From the NCBI GenBank assembly GCA_034509735.1, contig JACGWO010000001.1, forward strand, positions 12,106,854-12,170,853: a stretch of DNA of 64,000 bases. Direction: 5' to 3'. This document shows, in pieces, positions 1 through 11,589 of the stretch (within the stretch, counting starts at the first letter, position 1; each line of letters begins with the position of its first letter). The translations under genes and the position numbers were made by a program. The stretch is from Sesamum alatum (lineage: Eukaryota > Streptophyta > Magnoliopsida > Lamiales > Pedaliaceae). The notes under the pieces were generated by a model. It was given only the letters and a program-made list of their open reading frames with translations, made no database searches and was not told where the DNA came from.

Positions 1-2
1 TC

Positions 3-644
3 TACCAGGTACAGCATAAGAAGGCACTTGTTGACAAGCGCGAGATCATATGCGACTACTGTAAGAAACCAGGACACCTAAGGGAGCAATGTTTCAAACT
101 TACAAGAACCCCTGATTGGTATAAAAAACTCACTGATAAGAAGAAAAAAGGAGCAGGAAGAGGAAGAGGGTTTGTAGCTGCCATATAGGGAGCACCTGTG
201 AAAAATGATGAGTTGCAGGTTCCTCCTCTCCAGAAACCAAACTTCATCCTCTCAGATATGGTAAGAGAAGAGGTAAGAAAGTTGATGATTGAGGAAATTC
301 TTTCAGTGCAGACACAAAAGATGAGAACACCATTTGATACCATCAGAACTAATTGTGTAAGGTTGGAGGAAATTGAAGAATGTGCAGGTAACAATTTCTG
401 TTGTAATTTTCGTGTTATAGAGAGTGGTTCCTTGATTGTGGATTCTGGAGCTACAAGGCATGTGTGTGGTGACCTAAACTTGTTTTCACATTACTATACA
501 ACTACCCTAACCACTAAAGCCACCCTACCTGATGGCTCTAAACAAGATATAATACATATAGGCACCATAAAGCTATCTGCCTACATTACACTAGAACATG
601 TCCTATACATACCTACATTTTTCTGTGAACTTGTTGTCCATTAG
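3..644 (+). pseudogene. copia gag C-terminus and protease (broken)
   Basis: Reading from base 3, a CCHC zinc knuckle (CDYCKKPGHLREQC, about 48-92) is followed by a basic, glycine-rich tail and an in-frame TAG at 186-188. The same frame reopens at 198 and holds the aspartic protease motif DSGATRHVCGD (about 439-471). Near 614 the frame shifts, and the next piece continues in another frame. The knuckle binds element RNA and the protease would process the polyprotein; neither could be made from this copy as one protein. Confidence 0.85.
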
Positions 645-1905
645 CCAGATTTGCCATGACTTACCTATCTCCTTCACTTTTCTGAGCAATAAATGTCTTT
701 TGCAGGACCTCAAGAATGAGGAGACTCTGGCGGTTGGAAAGCTGATTGAACAACTCTACATTCTTGACCATACTTCCTTTACTATTTCTAAGAAAGCATG
801 TAGTGTACCTTCCTCTTGTATTTCCTTGAACACTGTATCACCCCTTAATGGAGAAAGTAGTGTCGTGCTTTGGCACCAACGCTTAGGTCACACTTCTGTG
901 GAAGCCTTACACCATATATCATCAATAAATGTAAAGGATTTTCCTAGTTCTTGTCCTTGTGATGTTTGTCATTTCTCCAAACAACACAGACTCCCTTTCC
1001 CTTCTAGTGAAACTCATGTTGACTCTATCTTTGATCTATTACACATAGATATTTGCGGGCCATACAAATAGGCCACTCCCTCGGGTTGCTCTTACTTTCT
1101 CGCCATTATGGATCATTACAGTCGGTCTACTTGGACATTTCTTATGCAGTACAAATTCCAAACCATTGAATTCCTCCAATCCTTTATAACCATGGTCCAT
1201 ACGCAATTTGATAAGAAAATCAAGGTTATAAGAACTGACAATGGGTCCGAGTTCCTTAGCTCAAAATGCCAATCTCTCATTCAGTCTCATGGGATTATTC
1301 ACCAGCATTCTTGCACCTATTCTCCCGAACAAAATGGCATTGTTGAGCGTAAACATAAGCACCTACTCAGCATGGCTCGTTCCCTAAAATTCCAGGCTTC
1401 CTTACCCGATAAATTTTGGGGGGATTGCATTCTTGCAGCCACATACATCATCAACCGGATTCCCTCTCGTTTGATTAATTGGTCCACTCCTTACCAACTC
1501 CTCCACAATAAACCCCCCTCCTATGACAATCTAAGGGTCCTAGGTTGTCTTTGCTATGCCGCTAATACATTACTTCATAAATCTAAGTTTGACACTAGGT
1601 CTTTCAAGTGCATTTTTCTGGGCTACCCTCCTGGCCAAAAGGGCTATAAACTCTTCAATTGTGAAACTCAAACTTATCTCGTGTCTAGGGATGTTATATT
1701 CTATGAACATGTCTTCCCTTATTCCTCATCTCTTCCAGTTGTTCCCAGCTGCCCTCTGTCAGTTATCCCAGTCGAAGAGGTTCTTTCCAACACTGCAGCA
1801 CCACCCCCAAACTCTGTTGACACAGGTTACTCTATTCCTTTACCTTCAACTCCATTTCACCCACCAGCTCACAGGTCCACCAGGCAATTTACTAAGCCCG
1901 CCTAG
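598..1905 (+). pseudogene. copia integrase (two frames, stops)
   Basis: Two pieces make the GAG-pre-integrase and integrase region. The first (598-1071) carries the zinc-binding part, with WHQRLGH, HISS and C-x2-C (CDVC). It ends in a TAG at 1069-1071 inside the core. The second (1108-1905) carries the rest of the DDE core, with DNGSEF, QNGIVERKH and the usual LGYPPGQKGYKLF segment after it. It ends at the TAG at 1903-1905, where the duplicate at about 15601 reads TGG. Integrase would insert the cDNA into host DNA. The piece is recognisable but inactive. Confidence 0.88.
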
Positions 1906-1917
1906 CTGAAGGACTTT

Positions 1918-3117
1918 GTGTGCTCCACCACCCCTTCACAAACTCCACCTTCCCTTTCCTATATTAACCAGCCATACAAATGCTTTGTATCTTCTCTTTC
2001 CGATTTGCAAGAACCGTGCACCTATAAACAGGCGGTGGGGAGGACAGAGTGGGAGGAGGCTATGCATCAGGAGCTTTTGGCCCTTGAACGGAACCACACT
2101 TGGGAGGTTGTCCCATTACCTCCGGGCAAGAGAACCATCGGTTGCCCGGTTTACAAGCTCAAGCTCAAGGATGATGGCTCGATGGAGCGTTGTAAGGCCC
2201 GGCTAGTGGCTAAGGGGTTCAGCCAAATCGAAGGGATTGACTACGTTGATGTGTTTTCCACGGTGGCAAAGGCAGTCACCGTTCGCCTATTCCTTGCCAT
2301 CACTGCCGCCTTCTCTTGGCCACTGCATCAGTTAGACATCAACAACGCATTTCTCCACAGTTATCTCGATGAGGAGATCTTTATGGAACCTCCTTATGGG
2401 AACTCGATTGCCCCTGGTCAGGTTTGTCGGCTTCGCCGTTCTCTCTACGAGTTGAAGCAGACCTCTCGGCAGTGGAACCAAGAGTTCACCTCCAAGTTAT
2501 TGGCGTTTGGTTTTCGTCATTCGGCTCATGATCATTGTCTTTTTGTCAAGGGCGCCAATGACACATTTGTGGCACTTCTCATTTACGTTGACGACGTTTT
2601 TCTTACGGGTCTTTCCTCACAGCTGATTGCTGAAGTTAAATCTTACCTCGATGAGCTGTTCACAATCAAGGATTTGGGGATGGCCCGGTACTTCCTTAGG
2701 CTCTAGATTGCCCGTTCTGAGGCTGGCTTGAGCCTCTTTCAGGGCAAGTATATCCATGACATTGTGTCCGACGCTGGCCTTTTGAATGTTAAGTCTGCTA
2801 CTACGCCGCTCCCTTGTGGTATTAAGCTCTCCCAAGATGGGGGTGCCCCCCTCTCTGATCCTGAGCCCTACAGGCGCCTAGTGGGACGTCTCCTATATCT
2901 CGGCTTCACTCGTCCGGACATCTCCCATAGTGTTCAGCGGCTCTCTCAGTTCCTTCAACATCCTTGTGACACACACTGGAGCGCTGCCTTGCATGTCGTG
3001 TGGTACTTGAAGGGGACTCCTGCCATGGGGTTATTTTTCCTTCCTCTAATTCTTTTCAGCTACAGGCCTTCTGTGACGCGGACTGGGCGTCTTGTAGTGG
3101 ATCTCGCAAGTCTTTGA
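1918..3117 (+). pseudogene. copia reverse transcriptase (broken)
   Basis: The first piece (1918-2706) starts with the region preceding RT, with [18 protein letters not shown]. It contains LDINNAFLHSYLDEEIFMEPP and the catalytic IYVDDVFLTG box (about 2581-2610). A TAG stops it at 2704-2706. The second piece (2728-3117) continues in frame with PYRRLVGRLLYL and TRPDISHSVQRLSQF and then loses frame near 3040. The palm and thumb regions are all represented, but in fragments. In the second copy at 15705-16115 most of this domain is deleted. Confidence 0.88.
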
Positions 3118-3484
3118 CAGGGTTCTTTGTGTTCCTCGGGTCTGCTCTCGTCTCCTGGAAGACAAAGAAACGGGCCACTGTGTCTCGTTCGTCCGCGGAG
3201 GCTGAATACCGGAGTATGAGTGCCACGGTGTGTGAATTACAGTGGATATCCTATCTTTTGCACGACTTTGGAGTCTCAGTTCTCACTCATATCCCCATGT
3301 TTTGTGACAACAAGGCCGCTCTTCATATAATTGCCAACCCGTCTTCCATGAGCGGATGAAACACCTCGAGATTGACTGCCACGTGGTTCAGAATCAATAT
3401 AAGTTGGGCTTCGTTTCCCCCACCTTTGTCCGGAGCAAGGAACAGTTGGTCGATATCTTTACGAAAGGGCTCCCTGGCCTGACT
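3000..3484 (+). pseudogene. copia RNase H (broken)
   Basis: Ty1/copia RNase H motifs are present: FCDADWASC, SRSSAEAEYRSM and [11 protein letters not shown], followed after a frameshift near 3342 by KHLEIDCHVV and EQLVDIFTKGL. The Asp and Glu residues of the active site are visible. The frameshift occurs at the identical place in the copy near 16095, so it is older than the segmental duplication. RNase H would remove the RNA strand during reverse transcription. Confidence 0.86.
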
Positions 3485-3549
3485 TTCCTCTTTCTTCTGT
3501 GCAAGTTGGCCTTGTTCTCTATCCCTCCAAGTCCTCCTTGTGGGGGGAG

Positions 3550-3934
3550 TGTTGTGAATATGGCTACAGACAGAGAAGGTGATGAAGACAATGAAGGTGA
3601 TGAAGATACAGGTCTATTTGATACTGGATGAACAAAGTCACATTACTTGTGAAATGTGTTTTCTGTACATAGATATTGGTCTTGTTTTTTCTTCAGCAGT
3701 TATGCACATGTGGTGCTGACTGTTTTATTCTTCCATTCATTGGTCCGTGTGGCGCCTACGTGGCATAGTCAGTTAGGAGCGGTTATTCTGTTAGCAGACA
3801 TGATTCGCCTTTAAGGCTGAGGAGGGTCTTTGCTCATTAACACAAACATATTGAATGCAAGTTCTCTCTTCATATTTAGTCGTGGCGTCTTTTTCCCTTT
3901 TCTGTTATATTACTTGCACTTGTTTTCATATGCA
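3550..3934 (+). repeat. 3' LTR of the copia element
   Basis: The LTR starts TGTTGTGAATATGG directly after the purine tract. A CA end is possible at 3918 or 3934; I chose 3934 because the second copy (16306-16690) keeps CA there and lost it at the first site. Without the 5' LTR the true end and the target-site duplication cannot be tested. Confidence 0.65.
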
Positions 3935-4660
3935 CTAATATCATATCGAAAGTCAAGTTGATTGTATTTATGGGGATTGATGTCATGAATTCATGTGGTT
4001 ATATATTCTCTCTCGAGAACCCTAAAAGGATAGATTTGGATACACTCTCATATGCATCAAGGATTCCCCAACGTAGTTGTGACTCCAATTCCTCTACTAC
4101 TTATTTATGAAATCTCAATTTTAATTATTTTAAGAAATTATATATAATTATTAATAAATTAATTAGTTATGGTAAACATTAAGACACTAATGCTCTCCCA
4201 TTACTGCATTTTATTTTTATTTTTTTGGAAGAAAAATGGTTATTACAGACAATTATATTAATTAATAATTCATATATCTATGAGTAAATAACTACTACTT
4301 TTCTTTTAAAAAAAAATCATTTAAATGAGATATAGACAATAGAGCTAGATACTTTAGTCCCATCATCGTACGTAGTCCCAAATTATCATTGTGACGTACA
4401 GATACTGTACCCAAATATATCTACCGCTGGGAAGATAAAATTCATAAAATTATAAATATAAATAATAATTTTATCGCCAAGAACAATATTTTTTGTATTT
4501 CACAAATTTCTTGGTCGCGTGCGTGTCTCTTCCTCATAAAGATCTTTTGTCATTACAAAGAGCTACAGTACAATGTGGCCGCATATATATCATCAGAAAG
4601 TACTTACTAGGGCTAAGTTGGCGACTGAAAATTGTAATTTACGTACCATAATTTATTTTA
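3935..4660. other. non-coding flank, duplicated at about 16691-17415
   Basis: AT-rich sequence with no coding signal. It is repeated almost base for base, with small indels, after the second copia copy. The similarity therefore extends beyond the LTR, which shows segmental duplication and not two independent insertions. Confidence 0.8.
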
Positions 4661-5081
4661 GGATAAATTATATCTATCTTTTCTGAGGTTTGCCATAATT
4701 ACAAATACTTCTCTTGTTTGAAAAATTATAAATACTTCCCGAGGTTCGTAATTTTTAACCAAATGGCTAAACTCACCATTTTGCCCTTGAATTTTTTATT
4801 AATATTATAGAAAAATTGGTTAAAGCAAATTGCATTAATGCTCTCCTGTGTAAAACACTTAAAAAATCTCTCATTGCACATTATAGTCCAAAAAAAGTTT
4901 AAGAATTAAATAAAAATAATTTAGTGCATAAGGGCTTCTTGGTCAGTCACCCATAAAAATTGATGAAAATGGGTTATTTGTTAAACGGTTATAAACCTCA
5001 GGGGGGTATTTGTAATTTTTCAAACAACGAGGGGGTATTTGTAATTATGCAAAACCTCAGAGAGGTAGATGTAATTTACCC
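4661..5081. mobile_element. MITE-like element with long inverted ends (GGGTAAATTAC family), copy 1
   Basis: The left end reads GGATAAATTATATCTATC and the right end is its near-complement (GATGTAATTTACCC). The inner parts also mirror each other: 'gaggtttg..aaatac..ttgtttgaaaaatta' against 'cctcag..ggtatttg..caaac'. TTTTA flanks both sides (4656-4660, 5082-5086). It is non-coding. Other copies lie at 17416-17745 (truncated), 56343-56769 and, much decayed, 37545-38005. The superfamily is not identified. Confidence 0.7.
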
Positions 5082-5089
5082 TTTTATTT

Positions 5090-5357
5090 TATTTGTAATT
5101 TTAGCTTTATTATTTTACAACTCATCAAATTTAATCTCACAAGGCAAAAAAAGTTGAAATTTACGTCCCATCAACACTTCCGTTAATTGTTAAAAGATGG
5201 ACCGTTAACTTAAGAAACAAAGTTAACGTAGCATGTACTTGAGACATGTTCTCTCTGTTAACAATTTAACGAAAAGTGTTAATGGGACGTAAAAACAACT
5301 TTTTTGGACTTGCTGGACTAAATTTGTTGAGTCGTAAAATAATAGAATCAAAATCAC
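5090..5357. mobile_element. palindromic MITE-like element
   Basis: The left arm (about 5090-5185: tattattttacaactca ... acgtcccat ... aattgtt) is the imperfect reverse complement of the right arm (about 5255-5357: aacaattt ... atgggacgt ... gagtcgtaaaataata). Arm length is roughly 95-100 bp with a short spacer. It is non-coding and sits directly behind the previous MITE. Confidence 0.65.
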
Positions 5358-5434
5358 AATGAATTCAGTTATGAGATGTAATTCCCCAGCTGATGACCAA
5401 TCACACACATTATGGAAACCTAAAAAAACCATAT

Positions 5435-6160
<726 letters not shown>

Positions 6161-6429
6161 AGTCTAGCTCACGGCCTAGTCTTTTTAGTGTATATCTGAA
6201 TTTTACAATTGTCTTTGTCGGATGCCAATATATTGTGATGCTTTAACATTAAATGTTAAAACTCATGGGTATAATTATACACCCCCGGATTTGGAATTAA
6301 ATATGTGTATGTTATAGAATATATTATAAACTTCTTCATACCCTTAATCCTAATTGTAGATACCAAGACAATAAGTTATTAGAACAAACTATATTCTTTG
6401 AAACAAATGTTTTATATAGTTTCTAGAAT

Positions 6430-7190
6430 TAATACTAGAAGGCAAATAAAATGGAGCGAAATAGAAATTCCCAAAAAGTTGGATAATTTGAGAAAGAGGT
6501 TCCAATTTTAAGTTCATATAGAAAGTAATTATGCTAATATTTATTCAAACCCAGAAGAAATGTTAGGGATAGAACTTCATTAATTAATCAACCGAAATGT
6601 TTAAGAAAGCAATTTCTTCAAGGCTATTCTACAGTATCATATTTTTCAACCAGTTGAAATTATGACTCCGCCATCTAGAGCATCCACTTCTCAAATTAAA
6701 GAAGAAAATAGACAAGAAGATATAAGAGAAAATAAAGTTGAAGAAATAAGGATTCAGTCTAATAATATTGCTAAAGGAATATATAAAAGATCCACAAGAT
6801 TAAATGAAGAATTAACTTCAGAAACAAATTTCTGTTTATAAATGACTAGTCTAAACCTAATTGATTTAGAAACAAAGATTCCATTTTGTAGATATTCTAA
6901 AATGATAGATTTTAGTCCTGGATCTCTAGTTAGAAAAGAAATTCAGAAAGAATTCAAGGAGAGAGATGGAAGCCATTTAGGAAAATGGTTCTTTGAAAAT
7001 TTTATATAAACAATCAAAAAATGATCTCTACACAATTCTATAACGAATTGGCTATAAGGAAATTAAAATAGTTGCTTTTGTTCCTTGGTTTAATCGTTAG
7101 ATTATTCAAAAACAATATTTAAACGTATCAGAGAGAAATATTTCTAGATAATGGGAAAGTTGTTAATTCGTTATAGAGGGATAATTCTAA
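6430..7190 (+). pseudogene. possible relic of an endogenous pararetrovirus (Caulimoviridae-like)
   Basis: A coding-like stretch with many stops. One open piece (6662-6841) is rich in Glu, Lys, Arg and Ser and ends in TAA. A Met codon follows at once in the same frame and opens about 55 codons rich in charged residues (6842 to about 7009). Decayed pieces before and after look similar in composition. The pattern resembles, from memory of the family, the polyprotein N-terminal region of plant pararetroviruses. No diagnostic catalytic motif (movement, RT, protease) is visible, so this is a weak call; an unrelated degenerate transposon gag is the alternative. Broken in several places. Confidence 0.35.
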
Positions 7191-7252
7191 AATTGGCATT
7201 AAAAGTTATATATATAAATTATAATATAATCCTGAACTTGTTAGAATTATTA

Positions 7253-7548
7253 CACTAGAATTATAATATACTATTGCTACAATTTTATTGATTATGGACT
7301 AAAGCCGTGGTAAAATAATTATTATTTAATCACGGCTAAAACAAAAATCGATGCAAATACTAAACTTATTCACAATGAAAAATGATTTTTGCCATGACTA
7401 TGAGTCATGACAATTGCATTAGCCACACTCGTAAAAATCACAACCAACAACCATTGCATTGCCGTGGTTATTGATATTTTACTACGGCTACATATTTAAT
7501 TTTAACTAAGATAATTAATCATGATTAAATGTAATATTTCTTTTGGTG
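7253..7548. mobile_element. CACTA-type MITE, copy 1
   Basis: Starts CACTAG and ends in a decayed TTTTGGTG, flanked by TTA on both sides (7250-7252 and 7549-7551), the 3-bp target duplication expected of CACTA elements. It carries the internal words 'gccgtggtaaaat', 'cacggctaaaa' and 'gccatgactatg' shared with the three copies at 57149, 57669 and 61088. Non-coding. Confidence 0.75.
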
Positions 7549-7971
7549 TTAGACTTAGCGTAAATAAAAAATGCGTATAAAGTTATTATAAACAACTAGT
7601 GATATATCAACAGTGATAACACAAATATTGCTACTCTGCATTTTCATTACATAGTTTTCAAATAATTTATAATGACAACTTCACGTACATTTTTCTGCAG
7701 CTAACTAATAATTAATTGTTAGTAACAATTTTTACTCAAATATTAGCATTATCAGACTATAATAATCACTGTACTGACAACATGAAAATCATGGCAATTT
7801 GATACAATATTTAATAACAATTTTAATATTATTATTTAAATTCATGTGGATTGTTATTTTTATATTAATAAAAGAGTTAAAATCAAATTAATCAATTGGA
7901 GGGCATCCTCCACCAGAACCCAAATTCACGTGGAAAATTTAAATAAAAAAATGCAAGTAAAAAAAATTAAA
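7549..7971. other. AT-rich non-coding stretch
   Basis: No gene, repeat family member or RNA gene recognised. The 88-codon open stretch overlapping its end runs into the palindrome and lacks any family signal. Confidence 0.6.
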
Positions 7972-9401
7972 GTACTTCTAACCTATTTAATTTTGCCCTT
8001 TCCCCTTAATATAATAAAAATTAATAAGAATAGGTTTAAAAATTCCGATTTCAACCTCGTTTTTTTAAAAAGCACAGAAACCGGGGTCAAAATTCCCGGG
8101 TTCCGTGCGTAGTCCGAATTCGGAGTCTTTGACACCTGCTTCTGTACACACATACATGCACACATACTCATTAAATGCACACCATTTAAATGAAAAAAAA
8201 AAAAAAAAAAAATACCGCAGAGAAGCCGACCCCGGCTTCAGTAATGCACACACATACATGCACACATGTAGTGTGCATGTATGTGTGTGCACACATACAT
8301 ACTTATAATTATTTTTAGTTATTAATTAATAAAAAAATAAATTTTAAGTTAATATTAAAATATTAAATATTTTTTATTTATATTGCGTATAAAATATTAA
8401 CAAAGTATTGTGTGACTTTATCGAAGTAACAACGCCAATTACTTTTTAAGTAATTATTATCAAAATATATTTTAATTAAAAATATTAATTTAATTAATAT
8501 TATTAATATTATGTACAAAAAATTGACAATAATTGCGTAACTTTATTCTTAGGATGTATTGTTACACCAGTTAATTTTTTTAAACAATAATTATTATTAG
8601 GATGTATTTTTTATTAAAAATTAATTTTAATTTGATAATAATTTAATATTTTTATTAATATTGTATATAAAGAATTGACAAAAATAATATTGCATATTTA
8701 TTAATATTGTATACAAAAATTGACAACAATGATATTGCGTGACTTCACTCGAAGTAATGACCATATTTTGTTAACCGTTAATTCAAAATATACAAAAGTA
8801 AAATTTTGAAGTAGCAACAAATATGCTGTTTAATTCAAGAAAAATTGATAATACTATTATTATTTAGTTCGAGTAAAGTTATGCAATTATTTTTTAATTT
8901 TTTGTATATAATATTAATAATATTATTATTAAATTAAAATTAATATTTTCAATTAAAAATACAATTTGATAATAATTATTTTAAGAAAATGATTGGCGTT
9001 GTTACCTCGATAAAGTCATACAATACTTTATTAATTTTTTGTACACAATATAAATGAAAATATTAAATATATTATTAAATAACAACTTAAAAGTTATTTT
9101 ATTATTAATTATAATTAATAATTATTTTAAGGGTGCAGAAATGAAAAGACGATAAATTTAATTAAATAATATAAAATAAAATTAATAAAATTTACTAAAA
9201 AAAAAATTATAAGTATGTATGTGTGCACACACATAGTGTGCATGTATGTGTGTACTGAAGCCGGGGTAAAAAACCCCAGCTTCTGAAGTACGCATGGAAC
9301 CCGGGGTTTTGATCCGGCTCCGTGCATTTAAAAAAAAATGAGGTTAAAATTGGGATTTTTAATTTTGTTTTCGCCTATAAAATTAAATAGGATAGAAGTA
9401 C
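7972..9401. mobile_element. 1.43-kb palindromic (long terminal inverted repeat) element
   Basis: The two halves are inverted copies of each other. The left outer end 'gtacttctaacctatttaatttt' faces 'aaaattaaataggatagaagtac' on the right. Further in, the GC-rich block with CCGGGTTCCGTGCGTA and CCCCGGCTTCAGTA and the 'acacatacatgcacac' block recur inverted at about 9225-9335. The inner AT-rich arms (for example 'cgaagtaacaacgccaatt') recur near 8990-9030. The centre lies near 8690. There is no coding capacity and no clear target duplication. Long inverted ends fit a MULE-like or foldback element; the superfamily is inferred only. Confidence 0.7.
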
Positions 9402-9413
9402 CCTATTTCCTTC

Positions 9414-9421
9414 TATATATA
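9414..9421 (+). promoter_or_regulatory. candidate TATA box of the UGT gene
   Basis: TATATATA lies 75 bp before the ATG at 9496 and 13 bp after the end of the palindromic element. The spacing suits a short 5' UTR. Sequence context only. Confidence 0.35.
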
Positions 9422-9495
9422 TGCGCCATGCATAGGCCTCATCCGCACAAGTAATAGCAGTCTTAGCACATCAACACACACACATACGTAAAAAG

Positions 9496-10977
9496 ATGGG
9501 CAGTTTATCTCATTCATGAGCCCGATTATTAACTGTGAAAAACATGCATATTTTATGGTTCGTTTCCAGGGCAGGCACATACTCCACTTCTCCGGCTGGG
9601 CAAGCGGCTCGCCAATTTCGGCCTGTTTTATCTCCATTGCTACCCCCTGAGTTCGCCGGCGTATGCATTAAAAAAGCCCAATGCAATTACCGACGATGAG
9701 CCACCCCATGTGGCCGCGGGCATGATCCGGTTTTGAGTTCTTTGATGACGCTGGACTTCAACAACCCTAATCGGGACGACATCGACTCCTATGTCGCCCA
9801 GTTGGAGCGAGTGGGCCGAGATAAACTTCCTCAGATGATTCAAAGACAGGCGGAGAAGGGTCGACCTGTTTCTTGCTTGATCAATAACCCCTTCATTCCA
9901 TGGGTTTCTGACGTTGCTGAGAGTCTTGGACTCCCAAGTGCAATGCTTTGGGTTCAATCCTGTGCTTGTTTCTCTGCTTATTATCATTATTTCAATAAGC
10001 TCGTGCCTTTTCCCAGCGAGCAAGAACCAGAAATCGATGTCCAGTTACCTCATGTGCCTTTGTTGAAGCACGATGAAATTCCTAGCTTCTTGCACCCTAC
10101 CACCCCTTACCCTTTCTTGGGGAGAGCAATTTTAGGTCAGTTCAAGAACTTGTCCAAGCCCTTTTGCATATTAATGGACACGTTTCAAGAACTGGAGCCT
10201 GAGACTATCGAATACATGTCCAAAATTGGTCGCCCCATCAAGACTATTGGCCCACTCTGCAACGAACTCAAGAGCAATAATGATGCTACGCCTCCAGTTT
10301 CAAATGCGATTCGTGCGGATTTTTATGCAGCAGACAGCTGTTTGGACTGGCTGGACTCGAAACCCCCGCAGTCGGTGGTGTACATTTCGTTCGGCAGTGT
10401 TGTGTATTTGAAGCAAGAGCAAGTGGACGAGATCGCCCACGGGCTTCTGAGCTCCGAAGTGTCGTTTCTATGGGTTGTGAGGCCGCCGCCGAAGCATGTG
10501 ACAGCGGAGACGCATGTTCTACCGCTAGGGTTTTCGGAGAAAGTTGGTGATAGGGGGAAGATAGTGGAGTGGAGCCCACAAGAGAAGGTGCTGGAACACC
10601 CCTCCACCGCCTGTTTCGTGACGCACTGCGGCTGGAACTCGACGATGGAGGCGCTGGCGTGCGGCGTCCCGGTGGTGGCGTTCCCTCAGTGGGGGGACCA
10701 GGTGACGGATGCCAAGTTCTTGGTTGATGTTTTCAAGGTTGGGATTAGGCTGTGTAGGGGTGAAGCTGAGGGCAGGATTGTACCTCGGGAAGAGGTGGAG
10801 AAGTGTTTCAGAGCGGCGACTAACGGCGGCCCCGAGGCAGCGGAGATGAAGCAGAACGCGCTCAAGTGGAAGAAAGCGGCGAAAGCGGCGGTGGCGGAGG
10901 GTGGTTCCTCTTATAAGAACATGTGCGTTTTTGTTGACGAGGTTGCCGGACTGGTAGCGACAAGTCATGAAAATTGA
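9496..10977 (+). pseudogene. UDP-glycosyltransferase, UGT84-like, N-terminus disrupted
   Basis: Family 1 glycosyltransferases move a sugar from UDP-sugar to small acceptors in the cytosol; UGT84 enzymes typically form glucose esters of hydroxycinnamic or benzoic acids. The PSPG box is exactly 44 codons (10570-10701), from [10 protein letters not shown] through THCGWNS to FPQWGDQ. The final Gln is usual for UDP-glucose users. [20 protein letters not shown] and the [13 protein letters not shown] tail are UGT84-like. The likely start ATG (9496) is followed by a TGA at 9517. The FPGQ/LLRLGKRLA segment (about 9563-9610) is in another frame, with further shifts near 9733 and 9752. From about 9752 to the TGA at 10975 the frame is open for about 408 codons, with no intron. 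An internal ATG at 9745 would give a protein without the N-terminal catalytic His. Pseudogene is preferred; sequencing error in the first 260 bp is the alternative. Confidence 0.85.
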
Positions 10978-11111
10978 CCTTTTAGGTGACTTGCATTTAA
11001 CTGTATGCTCCTATGTTTTTGGGGTTGTTATCTTCTTGTATCTGTCACCATCTTCGTCTGAAAATTATGTATTGTCACTTATCACTGAATTTTATCATTT
11101 TGAATATAATG

Positions 11112-11117
11112 AATAAA
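11112..11117 (+). terminator. candidate polyadenylation signal after the UGT gene
   Basis: AATAAA, 135 bp after the stop codon, in a T-rich 3' region. This is a common hexamer in AT-rich DNA, so the support is modest. Confidence 0.3.
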
Positions 11118-11589
11118 AGTTTATGTATTCACCTTTCTTACAAAATTAAGGACGTGGTTGCTTGTACCATATTTTCCGATTTCATCTCATCCTAGGACAA
11201 AAGTTTGTTTGTTTGTGGGAAAAATAATATTTTTTAGACTTAGAAAATATATTTCAAACACTTTTTAAAAGATTTATCAAGTCAACTATAATCATTATAT
11301 TTTTTTTATACTTAAAAAAATATCTTAATCAATCAAGCATATTTCACCCTTGAGCAATTACAGTCTAAACAATTCAAATTTAAAGACATAAGAAGATATT
11401 ATTCTTAAGATAATTATGCAATTGCAGCCTAAACAAGTCAAATTGTGACATGAAAATCTGATTTGTACAAATGAAAATATGACTAATATGACTAATTATA
11501 ATACATCATTCATAATTAAACCCGTTTTACAAGAAATTTATATTAAAAGCAATAAATCGTGAAATACAATTTAAATAAAAATCTAATAT
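11118..11589. other. AT-rich non-coding stretch
   Basis: No gene or repeat identified between the UGT 3' end and the antisense LTR relic. Confidence 0.6.

Larger units (their letters stand above)
1..3934 (+). mobile_element. Ty1/copia LTR retrotransposon, 3' part, degenerate
   Basis: The domain order gag zinc knuckle, protease, integrase, reverse transcriptase, RNase H, polypurine tract, LTR is that of Ty1/copia (integrase before RT). The 5' LTR and most of gag lie outside the window. The reading frame is broken many times by stops and frameshifts, so the copy is dead. A purine tract (TGGGGGGAG, 3541-3549) directly precedes the 3' LTR. The segment from 1338 onward recurs at 15039-17745. A frameshift near 3342 is shared by both copies and so predates the duplication. 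The TAG at 1903-1905 is TGG in the second copy and so arose later in this one. Confidence 0.92.

Noticed and set aside
9127..9327. small ORFs in the palindrome
   Set aside because: Composition follows the 'acacatacatgcacac' repeat; mirrored on both arms and strands.
10286..10968. antisense open frames over the UGT gene
   Set aside because: They are shadows of a GC-rich conserved coding region; no domain resemblance.
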